A stretch of 64,000 bases of DNA, taken from Apostichopus japonicus (taxonomy: Eukaryota; Echinodermata; Holothuroidea; Aspidochirotida; Stichopodidae). Position 1 is the first letter of the stretch. Every line of letters begins with the position of its first letter. The DNA is taken from NCBI RefSeq assembly GCF_037975245.1, contig NC_092568.1, positions 2,480,001 to 2,544,000 on the forward strand. Reading direction: 5' to 3'. Below the pieces are notes generated by a model, which made no database searches, was not told where the DNA came from, and was given only the letters and a program-made list of their open reading frames with translations. Below are positions 1-11,471 of the stretch, one piece after another. The position numbers were made by a program, and so were the translations under genes.

Positions 1-569
1 AATTATCCGTTACTGTTCCTGTGTGAGTTGAACTGTGTGATTATATGATATTTTTGAGCAGTAGGAAGATATTCCAAGTTGAAAAAGGAAATTTCACGCA
101 ATGTGTACATTAAATATGGTATCACCTGGTCAGCTATGTACAAACGGAGCTGTCATCTTGACTTGAACATAGTTCTCCGGGTGATACCATTTCTAATAGG
201 GAAGTACTTCTTGGTCAATTGTCATGACATAATACTGGCAACAGAACATACAGCCCATCTGCAAAAGAGAATCGATTTATATATGATACAAATTTCAATA
301 AGGATCCAGGCATTACCTTACACTTTTTTTTTTTAATAATGAATAATTCTTGATACCAAAAGCATCATCTTATTAGTATTTCCCACAAAAAAAAACCTGG
401 CTATTGTCTTTATATTCACCTTGTGATGAACTATAACCCAATAGAACTCCAGGTTTAGTGCTAGGTAAATTGTGTGCTCTGTATCAAAGAGACTTTGCGG
501 TCTGTATGAGAATTGGCCACATCCTCAATGTGTATGTTTGTGATGTGTTAAAGGGAATCACAATTGTCA

Positions 570-606
570 CTGTTTTAAATGAGGCAATAAAGAAGAAGAA
601 GAAGAA
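570..606 (+). repeat. AATAAAG(AAG)n tail, possible non-LTR retroelement 3' end
   Basis: The sequence GAGGCAATAAAGAAGAAGAAGAAG combines a polyadenylation-like hexamer with a short trinucleotide tail, the arrangement often left at the 3' end of a 5'-truncated non-LTR insertion. No coding remnant of a reverse transcriptase is visible upstream, so this is only suggestive. Confidence 0.25.
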
Positions 607-1000
607 AATATCCAAGTAATGGACAAAGTTGTCTTAAATTTTGGAAGGGTAGTATCAGTACTTAATGGAACTGAATATGTTTAATTTTTCATCTGGTCAA
701 AAAATTTAAGATGATTCGTAGTGTTAGCAGCATAGTACTCAAAGAATACAAATGAGCCTTTTGATGAATGATGCCTTCTGGACATCATCACATCCAACAT
801 TGATAATCTGTTCAAAACATATGCGGTAGCTAAACAGTGTGTATAGACCTGTTTATAGTGCATAGCCGTTCAGGGCTACATGCCATGTGTAATCATGTCT
901 GATTAAACGATTGCAGATGGGCCCCTCCCCCACCCACACCCCATCCCTACCTTTGATTGAGTGAGTGCAAGTAGGTAATCAACCCTCTTTATTTAAAAGA

Positions 1001-2710
1001 ATAGTCCAGATGAAAATTTACTTTCAACTTATGAAAGAAGAGGATATTCTATGGCTTTTTCTAAGCATCCTAGTGAAATTTCCATTCAATTCCTATGTAT
1101 CGCTTTCAAGATAACATTTGAAGTTGACATGTTTTGTACCCAAAGTGAACTTGAAGCAAACAGGTATGATGTCATAAACCCACACATTTAACTGTCAGTG
1201 TGCAAATGTACATCTTACCCGTTTGAATCAAGTTCAATTACGGTATAAAGTGCAAGTTTCTACTATCTGTATCTCCAAAATGTGCAAATTTTACCAGGAT
1301 GCTTACTCTATGTTCCTATTTCATAAATCAGAAATAAATTTCCCCGTGGACTGTCCCTTTCGAAAGAATACAATGTTCAATCTGTCTCTCCTTGAGTAAA
1401 AATATTGTTGTGGCACTCAGTGTAACAGAAATCTGGTTGGAGTGGAATAGTCCTTTAAAAGGAATCTCTTAAAAATCTAATCCTAGTCACAATTTCATTA
1501 GCTGAAATATTGCTGCATCATGTGATGTGATGTTGTTTAACTTTTGTTGGAAAAGGTTCTTCCCATTTTGTGCAAACATATAGCTTAAAATAATTCATTG
1601 TATACCATTGCTCACATTGTGTACATTGCAAAGGCCTACTTACCTCCGTGGACATAATATAAAATGTGTAAAGGCAAGGTGTTTTACAGCCAATACACAC
1701 AAATTTGTATTTTATAAAAGATAAATTCCTATTAAAGGTGAACTTATTTTTAAAAAAAGCTTAAAGAGTTTGTCAGCAGTTCAGGATGGCTTTGTGAAGT
1801 AACTTCATTTTTCACAACCGTGCCATACTATGTGTTGCTTAAAAAATGTATTCAATTTCTCAACCATATCTGTTGCCTTTCCCAATCCCATTGAGCCAAG
1901 CTTTTAGTTTTTCGGCTACTTTTCTCTATCACAAAAGGTTTGGATGTATCGGATACTTTTGTCATCTAGTTTTATGGTTTACTACTTTTAAATTTGTTGT
2001 ATTCAAATTTGATATGTATTCATTCTTGTATTCACTATAATGGTATTCATTGTCAGGTAATTCCACTCAAAAGATATTATTTTGTCTTCTTTGTGATTTT
2101 AAATTATTTCATGACCTAATGTTTCTCAATGTTTAGATATTTAATCTTTCAAAACAGTTTTAAAGCCTTTTGAATATGAAATCAGCTTGGCTTTTTTTAT
2201 CATTGATTTGATCATTTTCATTTTAGTAATAGCATATCACGCTATAGCTTGTTACCATATGAGCACAGTGGAGCCTTCTCCACCTTTAACCAGTCATCCT
2301 ACATCGCTCACTCATCTGGTAAATATTCCCAATTTACCAATTATTAGACTGATCACCTCATCAATACTTTTACCTTTAACCTGATACATTAATAAACTAG
2401 GCATATCACTGAGTCTAAGAGTCAAAGAGTCAAGAAATCCTTTAAGAGAAGGGTATACATATGTCGTACTCAGTTTTGAAGATTAGTTGGATGAAGATTT
2501 TAAAGATTTTTTTTTTTTTAAGTGTTAGCATGCATCTATGATGTCACACATGTTTGCTTCAAGTTCACTTTTGGTACAAAGCATGTCAACATTAAAGCAT
2601 GTTTTTATCTTGAAACCAATACATGTGAATTGGATGCTACTTTCACCTAGATGCTAAGTATATGTTTTAATTTGATTAGTCAAAAACACAATTTTTGCCT
2701 CTGGACTATC
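1001..2710. repeat. Diverged inverted repeat pair, about 190 bp per arm
   Basis: The sequence from about 1001 (AATAGTCCAGA...) to 1190 reappears in reverse complement at about 2510-2710 (ending ...CTGGACTATCC). Shared stretches include TTTCAAGATAA, GTTGACATG, TTTGTACC and AAGTGAACTTGAAGCAAACA. The arms differ at many positions and by small indels, so this is either two oppositely oriented copies of one old interspersed repeat or the arms of a decayed foldback element with a 1.3-kb centre. No flanking duplication was recognised. Confidence 0.55.
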
Positions 2711-5700
2711 CTTTCTAGTGGTCTGACCTTCATAGTTTAAGTTTAAAGCCTTCTGTGTTTTTAATTTCATTTAAAATAGCTTTTCTGCATTTTTTCTTAT
2801 ATGCTCCTGTAAGTTTCTGTTTTTGTCTTTTCATACAACGTCAAGACAACTAAATTTGCCGACAAATTTGACATAGGTTCTGAATATTTATATCCTCTTA
2901 TTAGTATTTATTAAGCAGTAAATAAGAAAATTTTCTTTCTGGTCAATCTCGACAAAAGCAACAGAAAATATGTTTTCGGGTCAAACTGCGACGGGAAATT
3001 TTAAATTTCTCTCATCTTTTAAAGTTGTACAATGGTTTTCATGCAATGTTGTTTCATGTTGCAATTTCTTTCATACAACCTTTTATATCTCACGTTTGTA
3101 AGAGCACATTTTCTCCCTTTATCAAATTCACCCTATTCTGACCATTTTCAGCTAGGCTTTTTTAATGTTTTTTTTGTACCTTGCGTTAACAACGCCAAAC
3201 TAACTGCAGTACTAGTACTCACTAACCTAACTTTTTTTATATAAGTCCTATTCAGTTTGGCCATCTTAATTCAGTGTCCCGAAAATAGAAACGTTGTTCC
3301 CCCTTGTGATGTACTGCCATGACATAAGTTTTCTTCTTATTCTATTCATTAAAATATGTGGAATTCATTTGTAAATACATATTGTATGTGTATACCACAA
3401 CACTATTTTTATATATCATGAATTTATTAAATAGGCCAGTATTACCCCGATGGCTCAAAAAAAAAAAAGTATATCGTTAGGGAGTGACAATAATAAGGAG
3501 AGTTATGAGAGTTAAGGAGAGTTATGAACGGTTACGTACTGAATGTCTGTGTAAACATTTTAGAGACAAAGAAGGAGATTATTTGTTGGATTTTTGTCCG
3601 TGAAATGAAATGAGAGATAAAAAAGAACTGGTGTATTTTACTCAAGCCGATTACTTTGTAATGATTCTTTTGTTTCCTTGTCCATATTTTTCCTACTAAT
3701 ACGTTTGCTATCATAAGCAATATTCCCTCAAAGGCAAGAGGCCTCCACCAACACCTCCAAGCAAGACACAACAACATTTAAATTTTCATGTCATGCCTGT
3801 GAAACTAATTAAGGGAGGTGGAATGATGATGCATGTGACCACAGTGGGTGCTAATCCGTCACTGAATGCAAGAGCTAAAACCTATATAGATCCCTCTCGT
3901 CATTCTCTTAATATGTTCACCGGAAGCTAATGATTATCAGTGCTTCCTCTTCAAATATGCTCAAATGTTTACAAGAATGTTATTGCCACCCTGAAACGTA
4001 TTTCTCTCATGAAGTTACTTCATTTTCTGACTTAACCACCTTCCTTCTCCCTCTCAAACCAGGGAACAAGTTGGAGGGTCAGACCATTCGTGGAAAGTGC
4101 CTCAATTGTTTAAATCTACTAATATTTAGCATGTTAAATTTTGATGCGAATAGCGGTGATCTTTTCACTATGACAAGAGAACAGTTATCTCTGTAGGGAG
4201 ATAACTAGCTGTCTCCGTATATCGTTTGGAACAATAGCAACCACAGTGAACTCGTTCAGTGAAGAACATTGACATTTCCAGGAATTGGCGGGAGTTTGTC
4301 TGGACGGCAGACGACACCATGGGGTACTTATGATTAATAGCAGCTGCAGTTAACCGACACTCGTAAACTAAAGTCGAAATTAATGTAGTTAGAATATCAA
4401 TACTCAATATACATGAATTAACTATCAGATAGAGTAATGACGTAATTGGGCTTTGCGTTGAGAGGGCTGGGAGGGTTTGAATCATACTGGTGTCAAAAAT
4501 GAGCAATCCTTCCCGATCACGCTACTAAACTCTTCCAGAATAATATCCACATGACTGCTTCTGATTCTATTAATGAGTACTTGATGGCCGATCACTAACA
4601 CGACCAGACCTCGATCTCACCGTTCTTTTACTTAAATGCGGAACTTCCGGGAAGGCTCCTTCTTCATGCAGTTTGTTTTGAAACAAAAATGCAATTTTTT
4701 AAAGAAAAGTACGATCAGTTCACTTGGCTATCAGCTAAGCATATAACATCTCCAGTCCTTTGCTGAGGGTCGAAGTCTGTTATTATGCACTAAAAAACAT
4801 GCGCAAAATACAGCACAAATAGATCACATAAACATAATGATTTTGATAGATGATATATTTAGAAAATATATTACAAGGGTTTATTTATGGGTGTGAGGAT
4901 GAATTGTGTCTTTGGTTTTACGACTGTATACATATTTTGCTCGGCAACACATCCCGTTGTTAACACACCGAAACAGACGCAGTAGTCTACATGTAAGAAA
5001 TGCTTCCTTTTCGACAAGACTTGAGTACAGTCCATCATATGGGGATGGTATTAATGATTCAGTGTGACGTCACCATTAATGTGTCGGACGGTAATTTAAT
5101 AAATAAAGTAGTGAATAATATAACAAAGTTCGGCTTGCATTGTGTTTTCTTGTATAACACAGATAAGATGTACCAAATAATATCTCTTTGGTTATTCAAC
5201 ATTTCAGAGTTACCTGCAACACCTCTTGTAGTTGGAATGTGGAATGACACAAATGCACAAATGCAACGAAATGCGAGATACTTTATTAAAATGTAACAAA
5301 ATGTCGTTCTATGCCTTCGGTGGGATTACACGGGTTGCAAGGGAGAGCAGAAAAAAGTTGGATTTACATCAGGTGCTGTGCAAAACAGAACCCTAAAACA
5401 ATATTCTTCAAAATCATCACAGTGTGGTCAAATTGTACGGACTCCGAATCCGACGACCTTACACCGTTCCGGCGCTATTTTCACAATTAGATATCCCTAG
5501 TAATAGCGGCCTTGTCAGACCTACAGTGAGGTAAAACTCCCCTTACCCTCATTAAAATTTGTTTACACCCCCCCCCCCCCACCCACCTCCAGCAACTTCT
5601 AACCGACCAACAGCCTTACAACTTTTCAAGACTAAAACAAGTCGATATTCATACCACAGAAACAAATGTTAAGTATCAATTACATAGAAAAGTTTTAAAA

Positions 5701-6216
5701 TCGTGAAAATGTTATCCTAGGACGGCTATGCGTAGTGGCATTGCAGTTCAAGATCATCACTATTGGTCGCAATTTAAGCATGATAGAAATTGCTAGAAGT
5801 TTCAAAGTACTTTCCTTTGTGATTCTGTGTCTCCGAATTATTATTCATCATACAATTAGGAGCGTTAAATTAGACAATGAAATGTTACAGTGATGTGGAG
5901 CGTGTCCGTAAACCTGGCATTATTTGATTTTCTTAGTATTTTTTTTAAACGAATACTGATAACCTTTAATGGGTTCGATTATGGGCATGTACGCAGAACA
6001 CTTTCTGTCTATACGGTCTTGACAATCATTATATTGCACAGAAATGTTATATTCAAAGCCGAAATAAGGTATAATAGACATATCTGATAAAATGTATCAT
6101 TATCTTTCTTTCAATTAGATAAACAATTCTGAGGTAAAGTGACGTGCTTATTCAGAAATATTCTGATTATTTGTGATGAACTTTCCATATGTGTATCACC
6201 ATGAAATTATCCCCCT

Positions 6217-9200
6217 TCAAATGTCGTTCACTTGGTTACCGTTCGAGTCTGATTGGAGCCGAGCATTTGTTCCATTAGGAATGTTTATTTCACTGTTTGT
6301 TTTATTGGGTCCTTCATAAGATGCTAACTCATCCAGTCTCTCTTGGGCTCTTCGCTCTCTTGATGCCTTCAAGAGATCCTCAGTTCGTCGTTTCGCTTCT
6401 GCGCTCCTTTCCATAATGGCGTGAGTTCTCTCTATTAATCGATCGGCTTGCTTCACCATCTGTTCTGGCGTCCCTGTATAATCATAAATAAGATGGAAGC
6501 GAAAAAAGAAAAAGAAAACAGTTACAAATAATACCTCGTCAACGAGACAAAAATGGCAACTTCAGACTTAAAGCCATTTAGAATAAAGACATTGCGACTG
6601 TAGGCTATGTTTGTTTTGGACATTCTGGACATTAATTATGAGTGAGGTCGCAATCTATAAAACAAATCAAATGATCCCACTGACACGGCTTAAAGTGGAG
6701 CAGTTTAAAACTCCAAAGCCTGCTAGTTTCCCAAATCCCCCCCCCCCCCCCATTAATAGGGGGAATGTTCAAATTATATTCTTTTTATGAAAAATAGAAA
6801 CCATCGTGTGTTGCCAATTAAATGTACGCGTAAATGCTACATAGATGCCGCTGGTGTTTAAAACTCTATAGTCGAGAACGTCACACCTACTTTTAAGTGA
6901 GGCGAAGGCTTCCGCTTTACTTCTAGGGGAACCGAATGGTGAGGTATTAACAACAGAGCTACCCCTCCTAACAGGGGACCATTCTCGGGAAAGAGTTGGA
7001 GTCGCTGGATTACTACTCCTTCGGTGAGGTGACCAATCGCTCCTAAACCTTGACAGCTCGCTTGTCCTTCGACATGGCGACCAATCACGAGGTGTCAGAC
7101 GGTTATGTTCTCTACGAGTTTTTCGGATGGGAGACCAGTCCCTCTCTAAGCCTACATCTAAATTGAGGTCCGTTGCCTGCCTTGACGGAGTACTGCTGTT
7201 CGTTGGAGTGACCACTGTTGCCATCGTAAATATACTGTCCGAACTTAATATTTAATTTCAGACTTACAAGTGCATTAGATCCAACAATGCTATAGACGTG
7301 TAATTAACGGTATAGCATAATTATTCACAATGACTTCTAACGGCAACAAAAGAAGTAATAATAGCCTTATATGTTATATGTTACGTCGGTGCGATGTTAA
7401 ATTGATATCTGCATGTATCCCATCCACGATAAATCCAAAGACACAGATCATGAGAAAGTTGGTTCAACTCAAAACATATGAATTAAGCTAAGTGTGATAC
7501 CCAGCTGGCTGTCTTTCCATTTGAATGTACAAGTTATTACGCAAGTTTCTCTTCCGAGCAATCAGCAGGTGGTGTATATATACATTTCAAGCTCACGGTT
7601 AAAGTATTAAGGTTTCGAACAATATTAGATCCCGATCCGATTCTCCAGAGGTAATAAATGTATTTAGAGATACTTATTAAGAAAAAGTCACCCAGGAAAG
7701 AACCTGGGCACGAAAACCAAACTACCAAACGACTGATCCGCTCCCAGCCCCAGAGGTAATAAATGTATTTAGAGATAGATCATGGTTCGTTCCCGAAGGC
7801 ACTTTTCACGACGGTCTGCTCTCAACATTGATATGTTTGGACCACCTCTACTCTATACACAACATCTACGCACCTTCATTGAGTAATTCAATTGTCTGCA
7901 CCATTATTCTACTGTTTCTATACTCCTTGTGTCGTGAAAATACTCTATCGATCGCTTTTTTCAAATCCAACACAAATCGATATTCTGGCAGGTCAGTAAC
8001 AGGTCAACTAACCAAATGATTACGTAACCTCCTTCAGTGATACGTCACTACAAAAAATGCACCTAATAATCAAACTAGGGATAATGTATACGTAGGGATA
8101 ATGTATAGGTTTTATACGAAGGAAAGTGCATTTTCATGAAGAACAGAACACTTTTCCTTCAAATAGGCCTATGTCAGCTAAAATGTGGATAATTTGATGT
8201 AAATTTTGAGTCTATGTTGAAAATACATGAGTGCATTACGTAATGTATACCTAGCGAGATGTTCTTCCTGTTACGAAGGGTATTCCCCCATTAAATTCAC
8301 GCGGATTATGTGTACGCAGAGAACTAACTATAAGTCAGTCTTGATACTGCCTACTGCAAAGACAGACAAAGACTCGTGAGAACATTTTTCTCGCAGAGTT
8401 TTCAATAAATGGAATGGTGTACCTGAGCTGGTTGTGCTAGCCGGAAACGGTCAGTGGGTTTCAGAATGCTTTAGACAAGTATTTTAAGAATTTCCATAGG
8501 ATTCACGTTTTCAGTGTAAAGCTTCATTTTCTCTCGTGGGATTAAATTAAGTTTTCTGTGTTAAGCTCTTTTTCGTAAGGCTCAATTTTTCTGTGTTAAG
8601 TTTTGTTCTTCATGTAGGGTCCCAGATGAGAGAACTATCCCATTTGTTCTTTTTTTTCAACTTAACTGAAATAAGCACAAAAATAGATAATGTTCATCCG
8701 TTTCATTAAAACCGAAGGAATACCTGATAAATAGTCGAAGAATTTTTTAAGAAGTAGGTTTCTAAAAGTGAGTTAATTTAATAAAGTCATTGTTTTCCTT
8801 ATATCTTCTGTTCAAAATATCGTCATATCACTGAAATTCAGGCGGAAAATATCCGCGTTTTCCCATGAGCGGTTTCAAAACAGTAGCTAACCCTGTTAAA
8901 GCGTGTAAACGCAAACTACCGCGTAAACTTGATATTTTTGTCCCCATTTTCTGTTATTCCTAATTGGTTGCCAAAATTTGAGGTGCCGTCATGGGAAATA
9001 CCAAACATACCAACATATCAAATGAGTACAAAACAGCTCGTGTAAAATAATTTGACATCTTACTCATATCACCATATCTATAGTATCTACCCATCCTCAC
9101 CTTCCCTCCCAAATTGGCGGTTAATTTGTCGGAATCTAGTATATATAGGTCATTTTCTTCCATCCATGAAACCATATATCTGGTCAATCAATAACTATTC

Positions 9201-11471
9201 ACCGTGACTCTCAGGCATTATTAGCAAGGACCAACCGGCGGCGCTAGGGTAAATATACCAGCTGTTTGGTACCTCAACCTAGCAGCTTACCGGTTCCGAA
9301 CCAGAAAGCCGGCAATCCAATCCGCCCAGGCAATAACCTCTGAGACCAACCATGGCTAGATGTGAGCCTGTGAGGCGAGGAAAATATTTCTTTATGGCCT
9401 ATTTCCAAGGGCGGCGGAACCGGGGGGGCACAGGGGGCACGTGCCCCCCCCACTTTTCCTCAGGTTAAAAATGTGCCCTTTTTCTACATTAAAATTTCTA
9501 AAAAAAAAAAAGAGTTTACAAAGAGAAACCCACGTCTATTGAAATATTTCGGGAAGTTTTATATGTTTACTACCATAGGCGTAGGGGCCCAATTTGATTT
9601 GGGGGGCTGTAACACTTGCCCGAAGAATATTACCCAAATTTTTCGCGCGCTCCGCGCGCGTTCAACATGTTAATGTGCATATCATATAGGCATGCATCGG
9701 TTATTACATCGCATGCCAATAAAATACAATCATTTGCCGTGTTATTACCCTTCTATATTGGTTAGAATTATTGGGAAAGTCATTACAACAATCATGATCA
9801 TAATAATATCAGTATAACAATTGAAAACACATAGCAAATTATTTTTCTTTCAGTAGGTGCCCGAAAAATTCTCAGCATATTGCCCGAATTTTCACAAAAA
9901 TTTTGGGTTGGGGGCCCCCCGCCTCCTACGCCTATGTTTACTACCACAAGGCTTCTAACATTCTGGTGGGTGCCATTATGCATATTCAATTTGCCAAAAA
10001 AATCCTACTGCATTTCCAAAAATGCATTGCTATATTACATTGTGACTTTGTAATAAGCAGAAGCCATTTATAGCCTACTATAAATAATGAGTATAGTTTT
10101 AATATCCAATAACCTACCCCATCCTTTCGTATTTTGACATATTTCATTTGCTTTCATGCATGTATCGATCGCGTGTGCAGGGACTTGGACTTGATAATGA
10201 TTTCACCTCATTTTGTCTCGAAAGAAAACTTGTTCCTTGTTTCCCAATTTGCACATTGGATATTGCAGTGCTAGTATGCATTGTTTCCTTGAGGGGGGGG
10301 GGGGGGGCGTTGATGCAGTGATGTGTATACGCAAATAAGATAATACAATAAGAATTATAAAGGGTACTAAATATCAGGCTGCATCAGTCCAATCGAATTT
10401 CTATAAAGTGCCCTTCGACGTTGGTGCCCCCCCAGATTAAAAGTACTTCCGCCGCCCTTGCCTATTTCTCCGAGCCCTCTGCATTTCTTGACTCCGGGCC
10501 TCTGTGCTTTACCACCCTTTCATCCCCTGCCCACCCCTTACGTCAGGGCTGACTGTAATCTTGGGCCCAACATATTACTTACTATGCAATTCTGCAGATG
10601 ACACTCTTCTAGGGCTGTATCGTGCTGACGTCAGAGGGCTGACCCTTGGAGAAACAGGAAATTGATGGATTAGCTCCGTGACTTCAGGGAAAGTTTGGCT
10701 ACTTTGATCTATCATACTTGAACCAGAAGACGTGGTTGAGCTGCGGCGATGTCGTCTGAAGACTTCCATATCGCTAGAATCAACCCGTGACAAATCTAAC
10801 TTCACTTGTGGGATTACTTCCAGATCGTTATCAACAATTCTACTTTCTCGCTGAACTGCTTTGCCAGCAACGTCAGAGTCGTTATCATTATTGCATTCGC
10901 CGCCACTAAACATGTCGTCGCAGTCCGTTTGACCGTTTCGCAACACCTCAGGATGTCCATTGGCTGAAAGTTTAGGTAAAGATCGTTTGTTGATCTTGGT
11001 CTCGAAATTAAAAACGCCATTCGGGTCAGTAGCGTCGCTAGGTTTACTATTAACCGCAGGCGAATCGTTTAACACATCATCCGGAACGCTTACTGAGTCT
11101 TCGGTATGATCTTTCTGCACAGTAGAAAACGCTGACTTTTGTCCATTTACATTGCGATTTAGTGCGACTTCATGGAATTCGTTATGTGAGACATTTACAT
11201 TGGGCTCGTTGGCAGGAAACGAAACCGACTCAACCGGTGTAATATCGCAGTGTCCTTCCGCTGTGTTACTCTCCACTGATTCATTACCATTATAAGAAAT
11301 ATTTTGCTTCCCTTTTCTGAATTGACACCGCGGTGTATCGATTTCTTCCAAGATATTTTCGGAATCAGAATCAGTAAATTTAACATCTTCATTTATAACA
11401 GTTGTCTTCCCGATGACGACCATATCCTCGTCCACGACGGGGATTTGCTTTTCACAAACAACTCCTGTCAT
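6217..11471 (-). CDS. Unrecognised 489-residue protein with four WSPx(R/K)(R/K) repeats (3 exons)
   Basis: Three exons join in consistent phase: 10583-11471 (start ATG at 11471, in-frame TAA a few codons upstream; donor GTAAGTAAT), 6891-7214 (acceptor AACAG, donor GTAGGTGTG) and 6217-6473 (acceptor TTATACAG, stop TGA). The spliced frame is 1470 nt, 489 residues. Residues 1-230 are acidic and rich in Ser, Asn and Asp; about 240-296 is Ser/Arg-rich with RRHRRSSTTSSGSS and YSPRR. Exon 2 (residues 297-404) carries DWSPIRK, DWSPCRR, DWSPHRR and EWSPVRR, spaced 16-18 residues apart. Exon 3 is a strongly charged predicted helix (about 406-460) followed by a polar tail. No signal peptide, membrane segment or catalytic motif is visible. 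Each repeat matches the proline-directed consensus S-P-x-K/R, so regulation by phosphorylation is an inference. I do not recognise the family. The acceptor of exon 2 has a weak pyrimidine tract, so that junction is the least certain; extra 5' noncoding exons are possible. Confidence 0.72.
7646..7780 (+). repeat. Short direct repeat around a GTCACCCAGG... hairpin, inside intron 3-less flank
   Basis: A block of about 27 bases (GAGGTAATAAATGTATTTAG and following AGATA) occurs at about 7649 and again at about 7753, some 104 bases apart, in intron 1 of the unrecognised minus-strand gene. Between them CCCAGGAAAGAACCTGGG forms a 6-bp stem. It may mark a small duplication or an old insertion; I cannot assign it to a known family. 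Confidence 0.4.
9406..10460. mobile_element. Non-autonomous hAT-type element, family 1 (CAAGGGCGGCGGAA ends)
   Basis: The element starts CAAGGGCGGCGGAA and ends TTCCGCCGCCCTTG, a perfect 14-bp terminal inverted repeat. It is flanked on both sides by CCTATTTC (9398-9405 and 10461-10468), an exact 8-bp target duplication, the hallmark of the hAT superfamily. There is no transposase frame, so it depended on an enzyme encoded elsewhere. It lies in the first intron of the unrecognised minus-strand gene and itself contains a second hAT-type insertion at 9574-9936. Its right end (about 10310-10460) is closely similar in reverse complement to the copy at 55128. Confidence 0.93.
9574..9936. mobile_element. 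Non-autonomous hAT-type element, family 2, nested in family 1
   Basis: Ends CATAGGCGTAGG and CCTACGCCTATG form the inverted repeat; TTTACTAC flanks both sides (9566-9573 and 9937-9944) as a perfect 8-bp target duplication lying in the body of the outer element. Inside are a GC-rich CGCGCGCTCCGCGCGCG stretch and AATTCTCAGCATATTGCCCGAA, shared with the copies at 39296 and 63425. No coding capacity. Confidence 0.92.

Larger units (their letters stand above)
1..6216. other. Left flank with no supportable gene
   Basis: The open frames here are short (at most about 110 codons), begin at chance start codons, overlap each other and show no recognisable family. The sequence is AT-rich with many homopolymer runs. 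The part nearest 6216 lies downstream of the unrecognised minus-strand gene and probably includes its 3' UTR. A diverged inverted repeat (1001-1190 and 2510-2710) and a (GAA)n-ended segment near 590 are the only structures I noted. Confidence 0.55.

Noticed and set aside
79-336. Frame of 85 codons at the window start
   Set aside because: Begins at TTG, ends in a T run, and has no domain; not a plausible eukaryotic gene.
4168-4506. Minus-strand frame of 112 codons
   Set aside because: No recognisable family, no splice or codon-bias support, and it overlaps a plus-strand frame of similar quality.
8078-8118. TAGGGATAATGTATA repeated twice, reminiscent of an I-SceI homing site
   Set aside because: Only the first nine bases agree with that site; it is just a short tandem repeat.
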